Assembly (NCBI RefSeq): GCF_001507435.1 | Contig: NZ_LMWH01000266.1 | Location: 1 to 64,000 of the forward strand | Length of the DNA: 64,000 nt | Direction of reading: 5' to 3' | Source of the DNA: Streptomyces sp. NRRL F-5122 | GTDB taxonomy: Bacteria > Actinomycetota > Actinomycetes > Streptomycetales > Streptomycetaceae | Shown: piece by piece, positions 50,161 through 59,919 of the stretch | Numbering within the stretch: the first letter of the stretch is position 1 | Layout: the number at the start of each line of letters is the position of its first letter | Translations under genes and position numbers: made by a program | Notes under the pieces: generated by a model | What the model saw: only the letters and a program-made list of their open reading frames with translations | The model's database searches: none | What the model was told of the DNA's origin: nothing

Positions 50161-51099
50161 GTGAGTAGTGCACCCCCCGCACCGCGGGTCATCGCCGTCG
50201 TCGGACCGACCGCGGCCGGAAAGTCCGATCTGGGCGTGTTCCTGGCGCAGCGTCTCGGCGGCGAGGTCGTCAACGCCGATTCCATGCAGCTCTACCGGGG
50301 GATGGACATCGGCACCGCCAAACTGACGCCCGAGGAGCGCGGCGGTGTGCCTCACCATCTGCTGGACATCTGGGACGTGACGGTGACCGCGTCCGTGGCC
50401 GAGTACCAGCGCCTGGCCCGCGACCGGATCGACGCGCTGCTGGCCGAGGGCCGCTGGCCCGTCCTCGTGGGCGGATCCGGACTGTATGTGCGCGGCGCGG
50501 TCGACAATCTGGAGTTCCCGGGGACCGACCCCGAGGTGCGCGCCCGTCTCGAGGAGGAACTCACGGTGCGTGGTCCGGGGGCCCTGCACGCGCGCCTGGC
50601 GGCCGCCGACCCGGAGGCCGCGCACGCGATCCTGCCGAGCAACGGCCGCCGGATCGTCCGGGCCCTCGAGGTCATCGAGATCACCGGGCGGCCCTTCACC
50701 GCCAACCTCCCGGGTCACGACTCGTTCTACGACACGGTCCAGATCGGGGTCGACGTGGCGCGCCCCGAGCTCGACGAGCGCATCGCGCTCCGGGTCGACC
50801 GGATGTGGGAGGCGGGACTCGTCGACGAGGTGAGGGCCCTGGAGCAGCAGGGGCTGCGCGAGGGGCGTACGGCATCGCGTGCGCTCGGATACCAGCAGGT
50901 GCTCGCTGCGCTCACCGGGGAGTGCACGCTGGAAGAGGCGCGCGCCGAGACCGTGCGCGCGACCAAGCGCTTCGCGCGCCGTCAGGATTCCTGGTTCCGC
51001 CGGGACCCGCGTGTGCACTGGCTCAGTGGTGCCGCCACGGACCGTACGGAACTTCCGCACCTCGCGCTGGCGTTGGTCGAACGACCGGTTACAGCCTGA
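50161..51099 (+). CDS. miaA: tRNA dimethylallyltransferase MiaA
   Basis: The 312-residue enzyme has P-loop VVGPTAAGKSDLGVFLAQ, ADSMQLYRGMDIGTAK, PHHLLDIWDVT, VLVGGSGLYVRG and the tRNA-binding RRQDSWFRRDPRVHWL. It adds a dimethylallyl group to A37 of tRNAs, the substrate of MiaB. The start is GTG 50161; GAGACT ends six bases upstream with no ribosome binding site, suggesting a leaderless message. The small membrane protein and dapF follow on the same strand. Confidence 0.97.
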   Translation: MSSAPPAPRVIAVVGPTAAGKSDLGVFLAQRLGGEVVNADSMQLYRGMDIGTAKLTPEERGGVPHHLLDIWDVTVTASVAEYQRLARDRIDALLAEGRWPVLVGGSGLYVRGAVDNLEFPGTDPEVRARLEEELTVRGPGALHARLAAADPEAAHAILPSNGRRIVRALEVIEITGRPFTANLPGHDSFYDTVQIGVDVARPELDERIALRVDRMWEAGLVDEVRALEQQGLREGRTASRALGYQQVLAALTGECTLEEARAETVRATKRFARRQDSWFRRDPRVHWLSGAATDRTELPHLALALVERPVTA

Positions 51100-51207
51100 T
51101 CACGTGATGGCATCGGGACGCTCGGGCCGTCATACGGGCCTCCGGCGGCATGCCATCATCGAGCTTCGATCGACCAAGTGGAGTCCGAGTTGGGAGGGCG
51201 CGTGGCG

Positions 51208-51696
51208 ATGGAGGCCGGCCCTCGCGACACCGCACAAGGCGCGGAGTACGACAGTGCCGAGGGCGGAGAGCAGGGGCTCAGTTCCGACGGTCCCGATCAG
51301 GAGCCGCCGGGCGGTGTGACCGCCGACGGACCGGGCGCGGACGAGTTGGCCGCGGGTGCCGAGGTGGAGGTCGAACTGCGGCCGCAGCGCCGGCTGCGGA
51401 TCTGGCAGCTCGCCCCCATCGTGGGGCTGGCCGCGCTCGGCTCCCTGATGTTCGCCTTCCCTCTGGCCTTCGAGTTCGGCGACGGCGGTGCCGTGGTCGC
51501 CATGCTCGGCCTGCTGATCTGCTCGTGCGCGGCCGGCTGGGGCATGATGGCCGCGCGCCGCGTCGGATACGCCTGGCCCGGTCTGTCGCCGAGCGGCTCA
51601 GGACGGAGCGCCGACTGGCGGGTGGCCCTCGTCTACGCGGTGGTCGTCGCCGCGGTCGTGGTGCTGGCCGTGTGGCGCGTGGCCAGACTGCGCTGA
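51208..51696 (+). CDS. small two- or three-helix membrane protein
   Basis: The 162-residue protein has an acidic, disordered N-terminal 70 residues and three hydrophobic segments (LAPIVGLAALGSLMFAFPLAF, VVAMLGLLICSCAAGWGMM and VALVYAVVVAAVVVLAV). No family is recognised. GGAGGG lies nine bases before ATG 51208; GTG 51202 and GTG 51178 are in-frame alternatives. It sits between miaA and dapF. Confidence 0.75.
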   Translation: MEAGPRDTAQGAEYDSAEGGEQGLSSDGPDQEPPGGVTADGPGADELAAGAEVEVELRPQRRLRIWQLAPIVGLAALGSLMFAFPLAFEFGDGGAVVAMLGLLICSCAAGWGMMAARRVGYAWPGLSPSGSGRSADWRVALVYAVVVAAVVVLAVWRVARLR

Positions 51697-51787
51697 CGCC
51701 GCTGTCCGCAGAGCGGGCCGGCCGTCGCGGTCGGCCGGCCGGGACCGCCCGCCGCGGCGTGTCGGTGCAACCCCGTACGATCGAGGA

Positions 51788-52681
51788 ATGAGCACGCGGA
51801 TCGCCTTCCTCAAGGGTCACGGCACGGAGAACGACTTCGTGATCGTCCCCGACCCCGAGAACGTCATCGAGCTGCCCCCGGCCGCCGTCGCCGCCCTGTG
51901 CGACCGCCGCGCGGGCATCGGCGGCGACGGTCTGCTGCACGTCGTGCGATCCGTGACGCACCCCGAGGCCCGTGCGATGGCGGCCGAGGCGGAGTGGTTC
52001 ATGGACTACCGCAACGCGGACGGCTCGGTCGCGGAGATGTGCGGCAACGGCGTGCGCGTCTTCGCGCGCTACCTCCAGCGCGCGGGGTACGTGGCCGAGG
52101 GGGACCTCGCCGTCGCGACCCGCGGGGGCGTGAAGACCGTGCACATCGCGAAGAGCGGGACCGGCGGCGATTCGGCCGAGGGGGACATCACCGTCGGCAT
52201 GGGGAGGGCGGTCCTGCCCGAGGGTGACGTCGAGGTGAGTGTCGGGGAGCGCACCTGGCCGGCCCGCAACGTAAACATGGGCAACCCCCACGCGGTCGCC
52301 TTCGTCGACGACCTCGCGGACGCCGGCCACCTGTACGACGCGCCCCCGTTCCGCCCGGTGTCGGCCTACCCGGACGGGGTGAACGTGGAATTCGTGGTCG
52401 ACCGGGCACCCCGGCACGTCGCGATGCGGGTCCACGAGCGCGGTTCCGGCGAGACCCGCTCGTGCGGCACGGGTGCGTGCGCGGTCGCCGTGGCCACCGC
52501 CCGCCGTGACGGTGCCGACCCGGCCGTCACCGGTGTCCCGGCGACGTACACCGTGGACGTCCCGGGAGGCACCCTGGTGATCACCGAGCACCCGGACGGC
52601 CGGATCGAGATGACCGGGCCCGCGGTGATCGTCGCCGAGGGCGAGATCGACGCTGCATGGCTCGCCGCCGTGACCCGCTGA
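51788..52681 (+). CDS. dapF: diaminopimelate epimerase
   Basis: The 297-residue enzyme has FLKGHGTENDFVI, the first catalytic Cys in NADGSVAEMCGNGVR, MGNPHAVAF, and the second Cys in SGETRSCGTGACAVAVA. It interconverts LL- and meso-diaminopimelate for lysine and cell-wall synthesis. TACGAT ends six bases before ATG 51788, another leaderless-type start. A hairpin follows the stop. Confidence 0.97.
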   Translation: MSTRIAFLKGHGTENDFVIVPDPENVIELPPAAVAALCDRRAGIGGDGLLHVVRSVTHPEARAMAAEAEWFMDYRNADGSVAEMCGNGVRVFARYLQRAGYVAEGDLAVATRGGVKTVHIAKSGTGGDSAEGDITVGMGRAVLPEGDVEVSVGERTWPARNVNMGNPHAVAFVDDLADAGHLYDAPPFRPVSAYPDGVNVEFVVDRAPRHVAMRVHERGSGETRSCGTGACAVAVATARRDGADPAVTGVPATYTVDVPGGTLVITEHPDGRIEMTGPAVIVAEGEIDAAWLAAVTR

Positions 52682-52688
52682 CGCGTGA

Positions 52689-52712
52689 GGGCCGGCGGCC
52701 TTCCGCCGGCCG
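52689..52712 (+). terminator. dapF terminator hairpin
   Basis: GGCCGGCGG (52690-52698) pairs with CCGCCGGCC (52703-52711) over a four-base loop, starting 9 bp after the dapF stop. No T tract. Confidence 0.65.
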
Positions 52713-53112
52713 ACGTGTCCCCAGGGGGTGAACGGGCGGCGCTGTGAAGCACGGTGTGGCACACGAGCGAAGACACGCCATGGCGCCAACTGGCCGGAAT
52801 ACGCGGCCGTTCGGTTGATCGGACGACTCCGTATCGCAGTCCGGAGGGACCAGGACACTGTGATCCGAAGTTCTGGGGCGTAGGGGACGAGAGAATCGAC
52901 GGTCCACCCCGTTGCCCCTGGCGAAAAACCGTAAACGTGCGGAACCTTCGCTCGAATGGGTGATCCGTTTCACGCTCGACGAGAGCCGGTCGGGCGCGCG
53001 TGATGGGCTCGGTAGCATCAAGCACCGGCCCGGACGGGGGATCATCACCATCCCCTGCGCCGCGTACGCCATGGGGCACCCGTCCGCCGGTCGACGCAGC
53101 CGGAGGTGCCCA
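52713..53112 (+). promoter_or_regulatory. 400-bp rsh leader and promoter region
   Basis: No gene is convincing here. The only hexamer of note is TAGCAT at 53013-53018, a possible -10 giving a leader of about 90 nt before the ATG at 53113; no good -35 is seen. An AT-richer patch (GAAAAACCGTAAACG) is at 52922-52936. Confidence 0.4.
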
Positions 53113-55296
53113 ATGAGTGCGGAGGCCACGAACCCTGCCACGCCCGCCCCCGCGACACCGGGGACGCACCGCAGGAAGAGCCGCCCCCGGATCGATCTGC
53201 GCCGTCTGGGGCGGGCGGCCCTGCTGGGCCCGGCCACCCGCGACCGGCTGCCCGACGCCATCGGCCACGTCGCCGAGGCGCACCGTGCCCATTACCCCGA
53301 GGCCGATCTCGAACTGCTGCGCCGTGCCTATCTGTTGGCGGAGACCTCGCACCGTGGGCAGATGCGCAAGAGCGGCGAGCCGTACATCACGCACCCCCTC
53401 GCCGTGACCCTGATCCTCGCCGAACTGGGCGCCGAGACGACCACGTTGACTGCCTCCCTGCTGCACGACACCGTCGAGGACACGGATGTCACCCTCGATC
53501 AGGTGCGCGAGGAGTTCGGCGAGGAGGTGCGCTATCTCGTCGACGGCGTCACCAAACTGGAGAAGGTCGACTACGGGGCGGCCGCCGAGCCCGAGACCTT
53601 CCGCAAGATGCTCGTGGCCACCGGAAGCGACGTCCGGGTGATGTCGATCAAACTCGCCGACCGGCTGCACAACATGCGCACCCTCGGCGTGATGCGCCGC
53701 GAGAAGCAGGAACGCATCGCCAAGGTCACCCGGGACGTGCTCATCCCGCTCGCCGAACGCCTCGGTGTCCAGGCACTCAAGACCGAACTCGAGGACCTCG
53801 TCTTCGCGGTGCTGCACCCCGAGGAGTACGAGCACACCAGGGAACTGATCGTCGAGAACGCCGCGCACGGCGACGACCCGCTCGCCGAGATGGCGGAGCA
53901 GACGCGGGCCGTCCTGCGCGAGGCGGGGATCCAGGCCGAAGTCCTGATCAGGCCACGGCACTTCGTCTCGGTCCATCGCATCTCGCGCAAGCGCGGCCGA
54001 CTGCGTGGCGCGGACTTCGGGCGCCTGCTCGTCCTTGTGAACGAGGACGCCGACTGCTACGGGGTCCTCGGCGAACTGCACACCTGTATGACTCCGGTGG
54101 TCTCGGAGTTCAAGGACTTCATCGCGGTTCCCAAGTTCAACCTGTACCAGTCACTGCACACCGCGATCGCGCGCGAGGACGGCGAGGTCGCCGAAGTCCT
54201 CATCCGCACGCACCAGATGCACAAGGTGGCCGAGGCGGGTGTGGTCGCGCTCGGCAATCCCTACGCCCCCGCCTCCGACGACCCGGCCGACGGCGAGCGG
54301 GTCGACCCCACCCGCCCCGGCTGGCTGTCCCGGCTTCTGGTGTGGCAGGAGGCGGCCCCGGACACCGACACCTTCTGGTCGACGCTGCGCGAGGACCTCG
54401 CCCAGGACCGGGAGATCACCGTGTTCCGGCCGGACGGGGGCGCGCTGGGGCTGCCGGAGGGCTCCAGCTGCGTGGACGCCGCATACGCGCAGTACGGCGA
54501 GGACGCGCACGCCTGCATCGGGGCCCGCGTCAACGGCCGTCTGGCGACCCTGAGCACGGTGCTCAAGGACGGCGACACCGTGCAACTCCTCATGGGGCAG
54601 GACCCGGCCTCGGAGCCGTCCAGGGAGTGGCTGGAGCACGCCCGCACACCGTCCGCGCGCATCGCCATCCAGCGCCGGCTGGCGGCCCGTCCGGGGCCGG
54701 AGGGCCCGTCCGAGGACGGGCTTGACCCGGGCGATGTGCGGTACCGCGCTGAGACGTCGGCGGACGACGGCGCAGCCCTCGGGCCCGCCTCCCGCCCGCC
54801 CGCGCTCCCCGCCCACCCCACCCCGGAGGCCTCCGGCGCATCGGAGGCCAACGCCGTCGTCGATCTGCCAGGAGCCTCCGTACGCCTGGCGGGCTGTTGT
54901 ACGCCCGTGCCTCCCGACGAGGTCACCGGCTTCGCCGTGCGCGGCGGTGTGGTGACCGTCCATCGTGTCGAATGCGCGGGAGTGGCGCGCATGAAGGGCG
55001 CGGGCCGTGCGGAGGTCGGCGTGCACTGGGGCGAGACGGCCGAGTGCCGGGTCACGCTCGTCGCCGAGTCCTTCGTCCGCCCCCACCTCCTCGCGGACCT
55101 CACCGAGGCGATCGCCCTGCAAGGCGTCGGGATCGTCTCGGCGACCGTCGAGCCGCCGAGCCAACAGCGGGTGCGCCACACGTACACGCTCCAACTTCCG
55201 GACGCCGCGCACCTGCCGGCCCTGATGCGGGCGATGCGGAACGTCGCCGGTGTCTATGACGTCGGCCGGGCGCAGCACCGCGCGGCCGCCCAGTAA
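53113..55296 (+). CDS. rshA: RelA/SpoT homologue, (p)ppGpp synthetase/hydrolase
   Basis: The 727-residue RSH protein has an HD hydrolase domain with HDTVED at 118-123, a synthetase domain (about 230-370; FKDFIAVPKFNLYQSLHT and EVLIRTHQMHKVAEAG), a TGS domain (about 435-495) and a C-terminal ACT domain. The synthetase region is divergent: the usual D-L-x-G-x-R-I strand reads DFGRLLVLV, so synthetic activity may be weak. In S. coelicolor this locus is rshA, the second RSH besides relA. GGAGGTG precedes ATG 53113; the open frame to 52912 has no such site. Confidence 0.92.
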   Translation: MSAEATNPATPAPATPGTHRRKSRPRIDLRRLGRAALLGPATRDRLPDAIGHVAEAHRAHYPEADLELLRRAYLLAETSHRGQMRKSGEPYITHPLAVTLILAELGAETTTLTASLLHDTVEDTDVTLDQVREEFGEEVRYLVDGVTKLEKVDYGAAAEPETFRKMLVATGSDVRVMSIKLADRLHNMRTLGVMRREKQERIAKVTRDVLIPLAERLGVQALKTELEDLVFAVLHPEEYEHTRELIVENAAHGDDPLAEMAEQTRAVLREAGIQAEVLIRPRHFVSVHRISRKRGRLRGADFGRLLVLVNEDADCYGVLGELHTCMTPVVSEFKDFIAVPKFNLYQSLHTAIAREDGEVAEVLIRTHQMHKVAEAGVVALGNPYAPASDDPADGERVDPTRPGWLSRLLVWQEAAPDTDTFWSTLREDLAQDREITVFRPDGGALGLPEGSSCVDAAYAQYGEDAHACIGARVNGRLATLSTVLKDGDTVQLLMGQDPASEPSREWLEHARTPSARIAIQRRLAARPGPEGPSEDGLDPGDVRYRAETSADDGAALGPASRPPALPAHPTPEASGASEANAVVDLPGASVRLAGCCTPVPPDEVTGFAVRGGVVTVHRVECAGVARMKGAGRAEVGVHWGETAECRVTLVAESFVRPHLLADLTEAIALQGVGIVSATVEPPSQQRVRHTYTLQLPDAAHLPALMRAMRNVAGVYDVGRAQHRAAAQ

Positions 55297-55404
55297 CCTT
55301 GTATGATAAGTGAGTTGAGGGTGGAACGTCGACGCTGAACCCGTTCGAGTGTGACCGGTGCGCGTCGTCACCGCGCGGCGGGCATGCGCTGGTAGCGGTG
55401 GTCC

Positions 55405-56898
55405 ATGCCGCACAGCCTCCGTTCCGCGATCCCCCGTTCCCGCCGTACCACAGCAGCCCTTCTCGCCTGCGCCGTCTCCGGCTGCCTGATCGCCGCGAGC
55501 GCGCCCTCGCCCGCGACGCCGCTGGGCATCGGCGACCCCCTCTTCCCGACGCTCGGCAACCCGGGCTACGACGTGAAGTCGTACGACCTCTCCTTCACCT
55601 ATCCCGGCAGCAACAACAAGCCCCTCACCGCGGTGACCAGGATCAAGGCGCGGGCCACCCAGCGCCTGGAGAGCGTCAACCTCGACTTCACGCACGGCAC
55701 GGTCCAGTCCGTCGACGTCAACGGCCTGCCCGCGTCCTTCACCAGCGCGGGGGAGGACCTGGTGATCACGCCGGCCGTGCCGCTGCCCAGGGGCGGCACG
55801 TTGCGGATCACCGTGCGGCACACCAGCGACCCCGTGTCCACGAAGGGCGAGGACGGAGGCTGGGTACAGACCGAGGACGGACTCGTGATGGCCAACCAGG
55901 CAGACGCCGCCCATCTGGTCTTTCCGTGCAACGATCACCCCTCCGACAAGGCGATGTTCACCTTCCACGTGACCGCGCCGGACGCCTACACGGCCGTGGC
56001 GAACGGTGTGCCCCGGGGGTTCGAGCGGACCGGCGGGGCCACTACCTGGAACTACCGCACGCGGCACCCGATGGCGACCGAGCTCGCCCAGGTCTCCATC
56101 GGCCGCAGCACCGTCCTGCACCGCCGGGGACCGCAAGGCCTGCCCCTGCGCGACGTCGTACCCGCCAAGGACGCGGCGGTCCTCGAACCTTGGCTGAAGA
56201 AGACCTCCGACCAGATCGCATGGATGGAGAGGAAGGTCGGCCGCTTCCCCTTCGAGACGTACGGGCTGCTGATCGCCCAGGCGCGGACCGGCTTCGAGCT
56301 GGAGACGCAGACACTCTCCCTCTTCGAGAAGGGGGTGTTCACCGAGCCCGCCTATCCCGCCTGGTACGTCGAGTCGATCATGGTGCACGAACTGTCCCAC
56401 CAGTGGTTCGGCGACAGCGTCAGCCCGCGCGGCTGGTCCGATCTGTGGCTGAACGAGGGGCATGCCACCTGGTACGAGGCCCTGTACGCGGACGAGACCG
56501 CGCACCGGCCCCTGGAGACCCGTATGAAGGCCGCGTACGCCCGCTCCGACCAGTGGCGGGCGACCGGTGGACCGCCCGCCGACCCCAGGCCGGCGAAGCC
56601 CGGCCAGAAGATCAGCCTCTTCCGGCCGAACGTCTACGACGGCTCCGCGCTGGTCCTGTACGCGCTGCGCCAGGAGATCGGGAACCGCGCCTTCGAGCGC
56701 CTGGAGCGGGCCTGGGTGGCCGTGCACAGGGACGGCACGGCCGACACGGCCGATTTCGAGCACCTGGCGTCCGTCGTCACCGGACGTGATCTCACCTCGT
56801 TCTTCGAGGGCTGGCTGCACGGCGAGAAGACCCCGCCGATGCCGGGGCACCCGGACTGGAAGCGCGACCCCGTGCGGGCCCCCAAGGCCACGCGATAA
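55405..56898 (+). CDS. M1 family metallopeptidase, secreted lipoprotein
   Basis: The 497-residue protein has a lipoprotein-type signal (RRTTAALLACAVSGC, lipidated Cys at about 27), an N-terminal beta domain, and the zinc site HELSH (His328 and His332) with WLNEG, where Glu351 is the third ligand at the family spacing. It lacks the usual GxMEN loop; TGFELE stands in its place. It probably trims peptides outside the membrane. TATGAT at 55302-55307 is a possible -10 about 100 bp upstream. Confidence 0.92.
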   Translation: MPHSLRSAIPRSRRTTAALLACAVSGCLIAASAPSPATPLGIGDPLFPTLGNPGYDVKSYDLSFTYPGSNNKPLTAVTRIKARATQRLESVNLDFTHGTVQSVDVNGLPASFTSAGEDLVITPAVPLPRGGTLRITVRHTSDPVSTKGEDGGWVQTEDGLVMANQADAAHLVFPCNDHPSDKAMFTFHVTAPDAYTAVANGVPRGFERTGGATTWNYRTRHPMATELAQVSIGRSTVLHRRGPQGLPLRDVVPAKDAAVLEPWLKKTSDQIAWMERKVGRFPFETYGLLIAQARTGFELETQTLSLFEKGVFTEPAYPAWYVESIMVHELSHQWFGDSVSPRGWSDLWLNEGHATWYEALYADETAHRPLETRMKAAYARSDQWRATGGPPADPRPAKPGQKISLFRPNVYDGSALVLYALRQEIGNRAFERLERAWVAVHRDGTADTADFEHLASVVTGRDLTSFFEGWLHGEKTPPMPGHPDWKRDPVRAPKATR

Positions 56899-57078
56899 GT
56901 CGGGTGACGCGGCGAGCCGCGCCGTGCGACCATCGTCGGGTCGGCGGCGCGGCCCTCGGGGCGGCGGGCGGCCGGGAATGTCCCGGACCGCTCGAGCGTT
57001 GTCCCTGATGCCGTGAGGTGTGGCCGAGAGTGGCGCACGCATCACCGCGAACGTTATCCCCAACGACGTAAGGACCCA

Positions 57079-58569
57079 ATGACCTCCTCTTCTTCCTCTT
57101 CTCAGGACACCAAGCGCATTGCGCACACCTATCCCGAGGGTCTTCGGGCCGATGCCCTGATGGAAGAGGACGTCGCCTGGAGCCACGAGATCGACGGAGA
57201 GCGGGACGGCGACCAGTTCGACCGCTCCGAGCGCGCGGCGCTACGCCGTGTCGCCGGACTCTCCACCGAGCTCGAGGACGTCACCGAGGTCGAGTACCGG
57301 CAGCTGCGCCTGGAGCGCGTCGTACTCGTCGGGGTGTGGACCTCGGGGACCGTGCAGGACGCGGAGAACTCGCTCGCCGAGCTGGCCGCCCTCGCCGAGA
57401 CGGCGGGAGCGATTGTGCTCGACGGCGTGATCCAGCGCCGCGACAAGCCCGACGCCGCCACCTACATCGGTTCCGGCAAGGCCCTGGAGCTGCGGGACAT
57501 CGTCATCGAGACGGGCGCGGACACCGTCATCTGCGACGGTGAGCTCAGCCCCGGCCAGCTGATCCATCTCGAGGACGTCGTCAAGGTCAAGGTCATCGAC
57601 CGCACGGCCCTGATCCTGGACATCTTCGCCCAGCACGCCAAGTCCCGAGAGGGCAAGGCGCAGGTCGCACTCGCGCAGATGCAGTACATGCTGCCGAGGC
57701 TCCGAGGCTGGGGTCAGTCGCTGTCCCGGCAGATGGGCGGCGGCAGCGGCGGCCTGGCGACCCGTGGTCCCGGTGAGACCAAGATCGAGACCGACCGGCG
57801 GCGGATCCGCGAGAAGATGGCGAAGATGCGCCGGGAGATCGCGGAGATGAAGACCGGCCGCGAGATCAAGCGCCAGGAGCGCAGGCGCCACAAGGTGCCG
57901 TCGGTCGCCATCGCGGGCTACACCAACGCGGGCAAGTCCTCCCTGCTCAACCGGCTCACCGGCGCGGGCGTCCTGGTCGAGAATGCGCTGTTCGCGACCC
58001 TCGACCCGACCGTGCGCCGGGCCGAGACCCCGAGCGGGCGGCTGTACACCCTGGCCGACACCGTCGGTTTCGTGCGGCATCTGCCCCACCACCTGGTCGA
58101 GGCGTTCCGCTCCACCATGGAGGAGGTCGGCGACTCCGACCTGATCCTGCACGTGGTGGACGGCTCGCACCCGGTGCCCGAGGAGCAGCTGGCCGCTGTA
58201 CGCGAGGTGATCAGGGACGTCGGTGCCACCGATGTGCCCGAGATCGTGGTGATCAACAAGGCGGACGCCGCCGACCCGCTGGTCCTCCAGCGGCTGCTGC
58301 GGACGGAGAAGCGCGCGCTCGCCGTCTCGGCCCGCACCGGCAAGGGCATCCAGGAGCTGCTCGCCCTGCTCGACAACGAGTTGCCGAGGCCGTCGGTCGA
58401 GATCGAGGCGCTGGTGCCCTACACGCACGGTCGTCTGGTGGCACGCGCCCACTCCGAGGGCGACGTGATCTCCGAGGAGCACACCCCGGAGGGCACGCTG
58501 CTCAAGGCACGGGTGCACGAGGAGCTGGCGGCCGAGCTCGCGCCGTACGCTCCGGCTCCCGCGTTCTGA
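57079..58569 (+). CDS. hflX: ribosome-associated GTPase HflX
   Basis: The 496-residue GTPase has the HflX N-terminal domain (TYIGSGKALEL ... DGELSPGQ), the linker RGPGETKIETDRRRI, then G1 GYTNAGKSS, G3 DTVGFV, G4 NKAD and a C-terminal domain. It splits stalled ribosomes under stress. Its first 80 residues are an acidic extension. ATG 57079 follows AAGGA by four to five bases. Its transcript ends at a strong terminator. Confidence 0.96.
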   Translation: MTSSSSSSQDTKRIAHTYPEGLRADALMEEDVAWSHEIDGERDGDQFDRSERAALRRVAGLSTELEDVTEVEYRQLRLERVVLVGVWTSGTVQDAENSLAELAALAETAGAIVLDGVIQRRDKPDAATYIGSGKALELRDIVIETGADTVICDGELSPGQLIHLEDVVKVKVIDRTALILDIFAQHAKSREGKAQVALAQMQYMLPRLRGWGQSLSRQMGGGSGGLATRGPGETKIETDRRRIREKMAKMRREIAEMKTGREIKRQERRRHKVPSVAIAGYTNAGKSSLLNRLTGAGVLVENALFATLDPTVRRAETPSGRLYTLADTVGFVRHLPHHLVEAFRSTMEEVGDSDLILHVVDGSHPVPEEQLAAVREVIRDVGATDVPEIVVINKADAADPLVLQRLLRTEKRALAVSARTGKGIQELLALLDNELPRPSVEIEALVPYTHGRLVARAHSEGDVISEEHTPEGTLLKARVHEELAAELAPYAPAPAF

Positions 58570-58602
58570 CCCACAGCCGGCCGAGGGACCGTCCCTCACA
58601 TG

Positions 58603-58641
58603 GGGAAGGCCCGCTCCCTGCGCAAGGGAGCGGGCCTTCCC
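58603..58641. terminator. bidirectional terminator between hflX and the protease gene
   Basis: A perfect 17-bp stem (58603-58619 with 58625-58641, loop GCGCA) lies between two convergent genes and can serve both. Confidence 0.88.
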
Positions 58642-58686
58642 GTGTCCGCGGACCGCCTGCCGTCCGGAGCCGTCAGGGGCCGACCT

Positions 58687-59919
58687 TCACTGGCTCGCGA
58701 ACTTCTTGCTGACCGACTCGTAGACCCCCTTGGCCACGTCGCCGAGCCGGGGTCCGGCCAGCCAGCCGGAGGTCACGGGGCCGATCGAGGTGTTCGACAC
58801 CAGCACCGGGTTGCCGTCCGGGTGGTTCTCCACCCAGCCGCCGCCGGACGCACCGCCGGTCATGGTGCAGCCGATGCGGTACATCGTGGGGTCCGTCTTC
58901 TCGATCGAGAGCCGCCCGGGCTTGTCCTGGCACCGGTAGAGCTTCTGGCCGTCGTACGGTGCCGCCGCCGGGTAGCCGGTCGCGGTGATGCTGTCCACCT
59001 TCGGAACGGCCGGTGCGTTGAAGTCGACGGGAAGAGCCGAACCGACCGTCTCCTCCAGCGACTTGCCTCCGCTGCCCTGCTCGGGGGTCACATGGATCAC
59101 GGCGTAGTCGTACGACGCTCCCTGGCCGCCGGTCTCGCCGCCCTGCTCGATCCACTGCTCCGAGGTCTGAGCCCAGTCACCCCACCAGACTCCGTAGGGG
59201 GCGATCTCCTCACGCTTCGCGTTGCCGAGCTCGGCCTCCGTCTTCCCGGAGTTGTTGTACGCGGGCACGAACGCGATGTTGCGGTACCAGCCGCCCTTCC
59301 TGCCGGCGTGCACGCAGTGGCCCGCGGTCCACACGAGGTTCGACTTGCCCGGGTGGGCCGGATCCTGGACGACGGTCGCAGAGCAGACCATCGTGCCTTC
59401 GGGCGAGTCGAAGAACACCTTGCCCGCCGTGGGGGCGCTGTCGTGATAAGCGGGCGGCACCGCCTGCGCCCTCACCGGGGCCGGGACCGGGTCCGTGACC
59501 CCCTGGTCGCCCGAGAGGTCGTTGTCGTCGACGCCCCTGTCGGGGTCGTCGGCCTCACGCATCCGGTCCGGGTTCCACAGTCCCTTGATGATCGGGTTGA
59601 TGTAGTCGTCGGCCTCGCGCAGCCAGTCGTCCTTGTCCCAGTTCTTCCAGGCGCCGTTCTTCCACTTGTCGATGTCGATCCCGTGTTCCCGCAGCCTCTG
59701 CTTGATGTCGTCCGGGATCTTGATCTTGCCGTCGCTCGCGGAGGACGCGGTCGCGGACGCGCTCGCCTTGGCGTCCGCCGTGCTGTCCCCGCCCGAGTCG
59801 CACGCCGTCGCGGTCAGCGCCAGTGCCGTGGCGAGGCCGACCGCCGCCAGCGAGGGGACGACCGTGCGGCGCGCGCTCCCTCCTCGGCGTCCTGCGAAGA
59901 GCGGGCGTATGGATCGCAT
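58687..59919 (-). CDS. secreted trypsin-like serine protease (lipoprotein)
   Basis: The 410-residue protein has a lipoprotein signal (SLAAVGLATALALTATAC, Cys at about 40), a charged helical segment (IPDDIKQRLREHGIDIDKW), and an S1 protease fold with the triad His in WTAGHCV, Asp in SYDYAVIHV and Ser in TGGASGGGW. Cys residues flank these sites. GGGGGAG is eight bases before ATG 59919. Its substrate is unknown. Confidence 0.9.
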   Translation of the reverse strand: MRSIRPLFAGRRGGSARRTVVPSLAAVGLATALALTATACDSGGDSTADAKASASATASSASDGKIKIPDDIKQRLREHGIDIDKWKNGAWKNWDKDDWLREADDYINPIIKGLWNPDRMREADDPDRGVDDNDLSGDQGVTDPVPAPVRAQAVPPAYHDSAPTAGKVFFDSPEGTMVCSATVVQDPAHPGKSNLVWTAGHCVHAGRKGGWYRNIAFVPAYNNSGKTEAELGNAKREEIAPYGVWWGDWAQTSEQWIEQGGETGGQGASYDYAVIHVTPEQGSGGKSLEETVGSALPVDFNAPAVPKVDSITATGYPAAAPYDGQKLYRCQDKPGRLSIEKTDPTMYRIGCTMTGGASGGGWVENHPDGNPVLVSNTSIGPVTSGWLAGPRLGDVAKGVYESVSKKFASQ

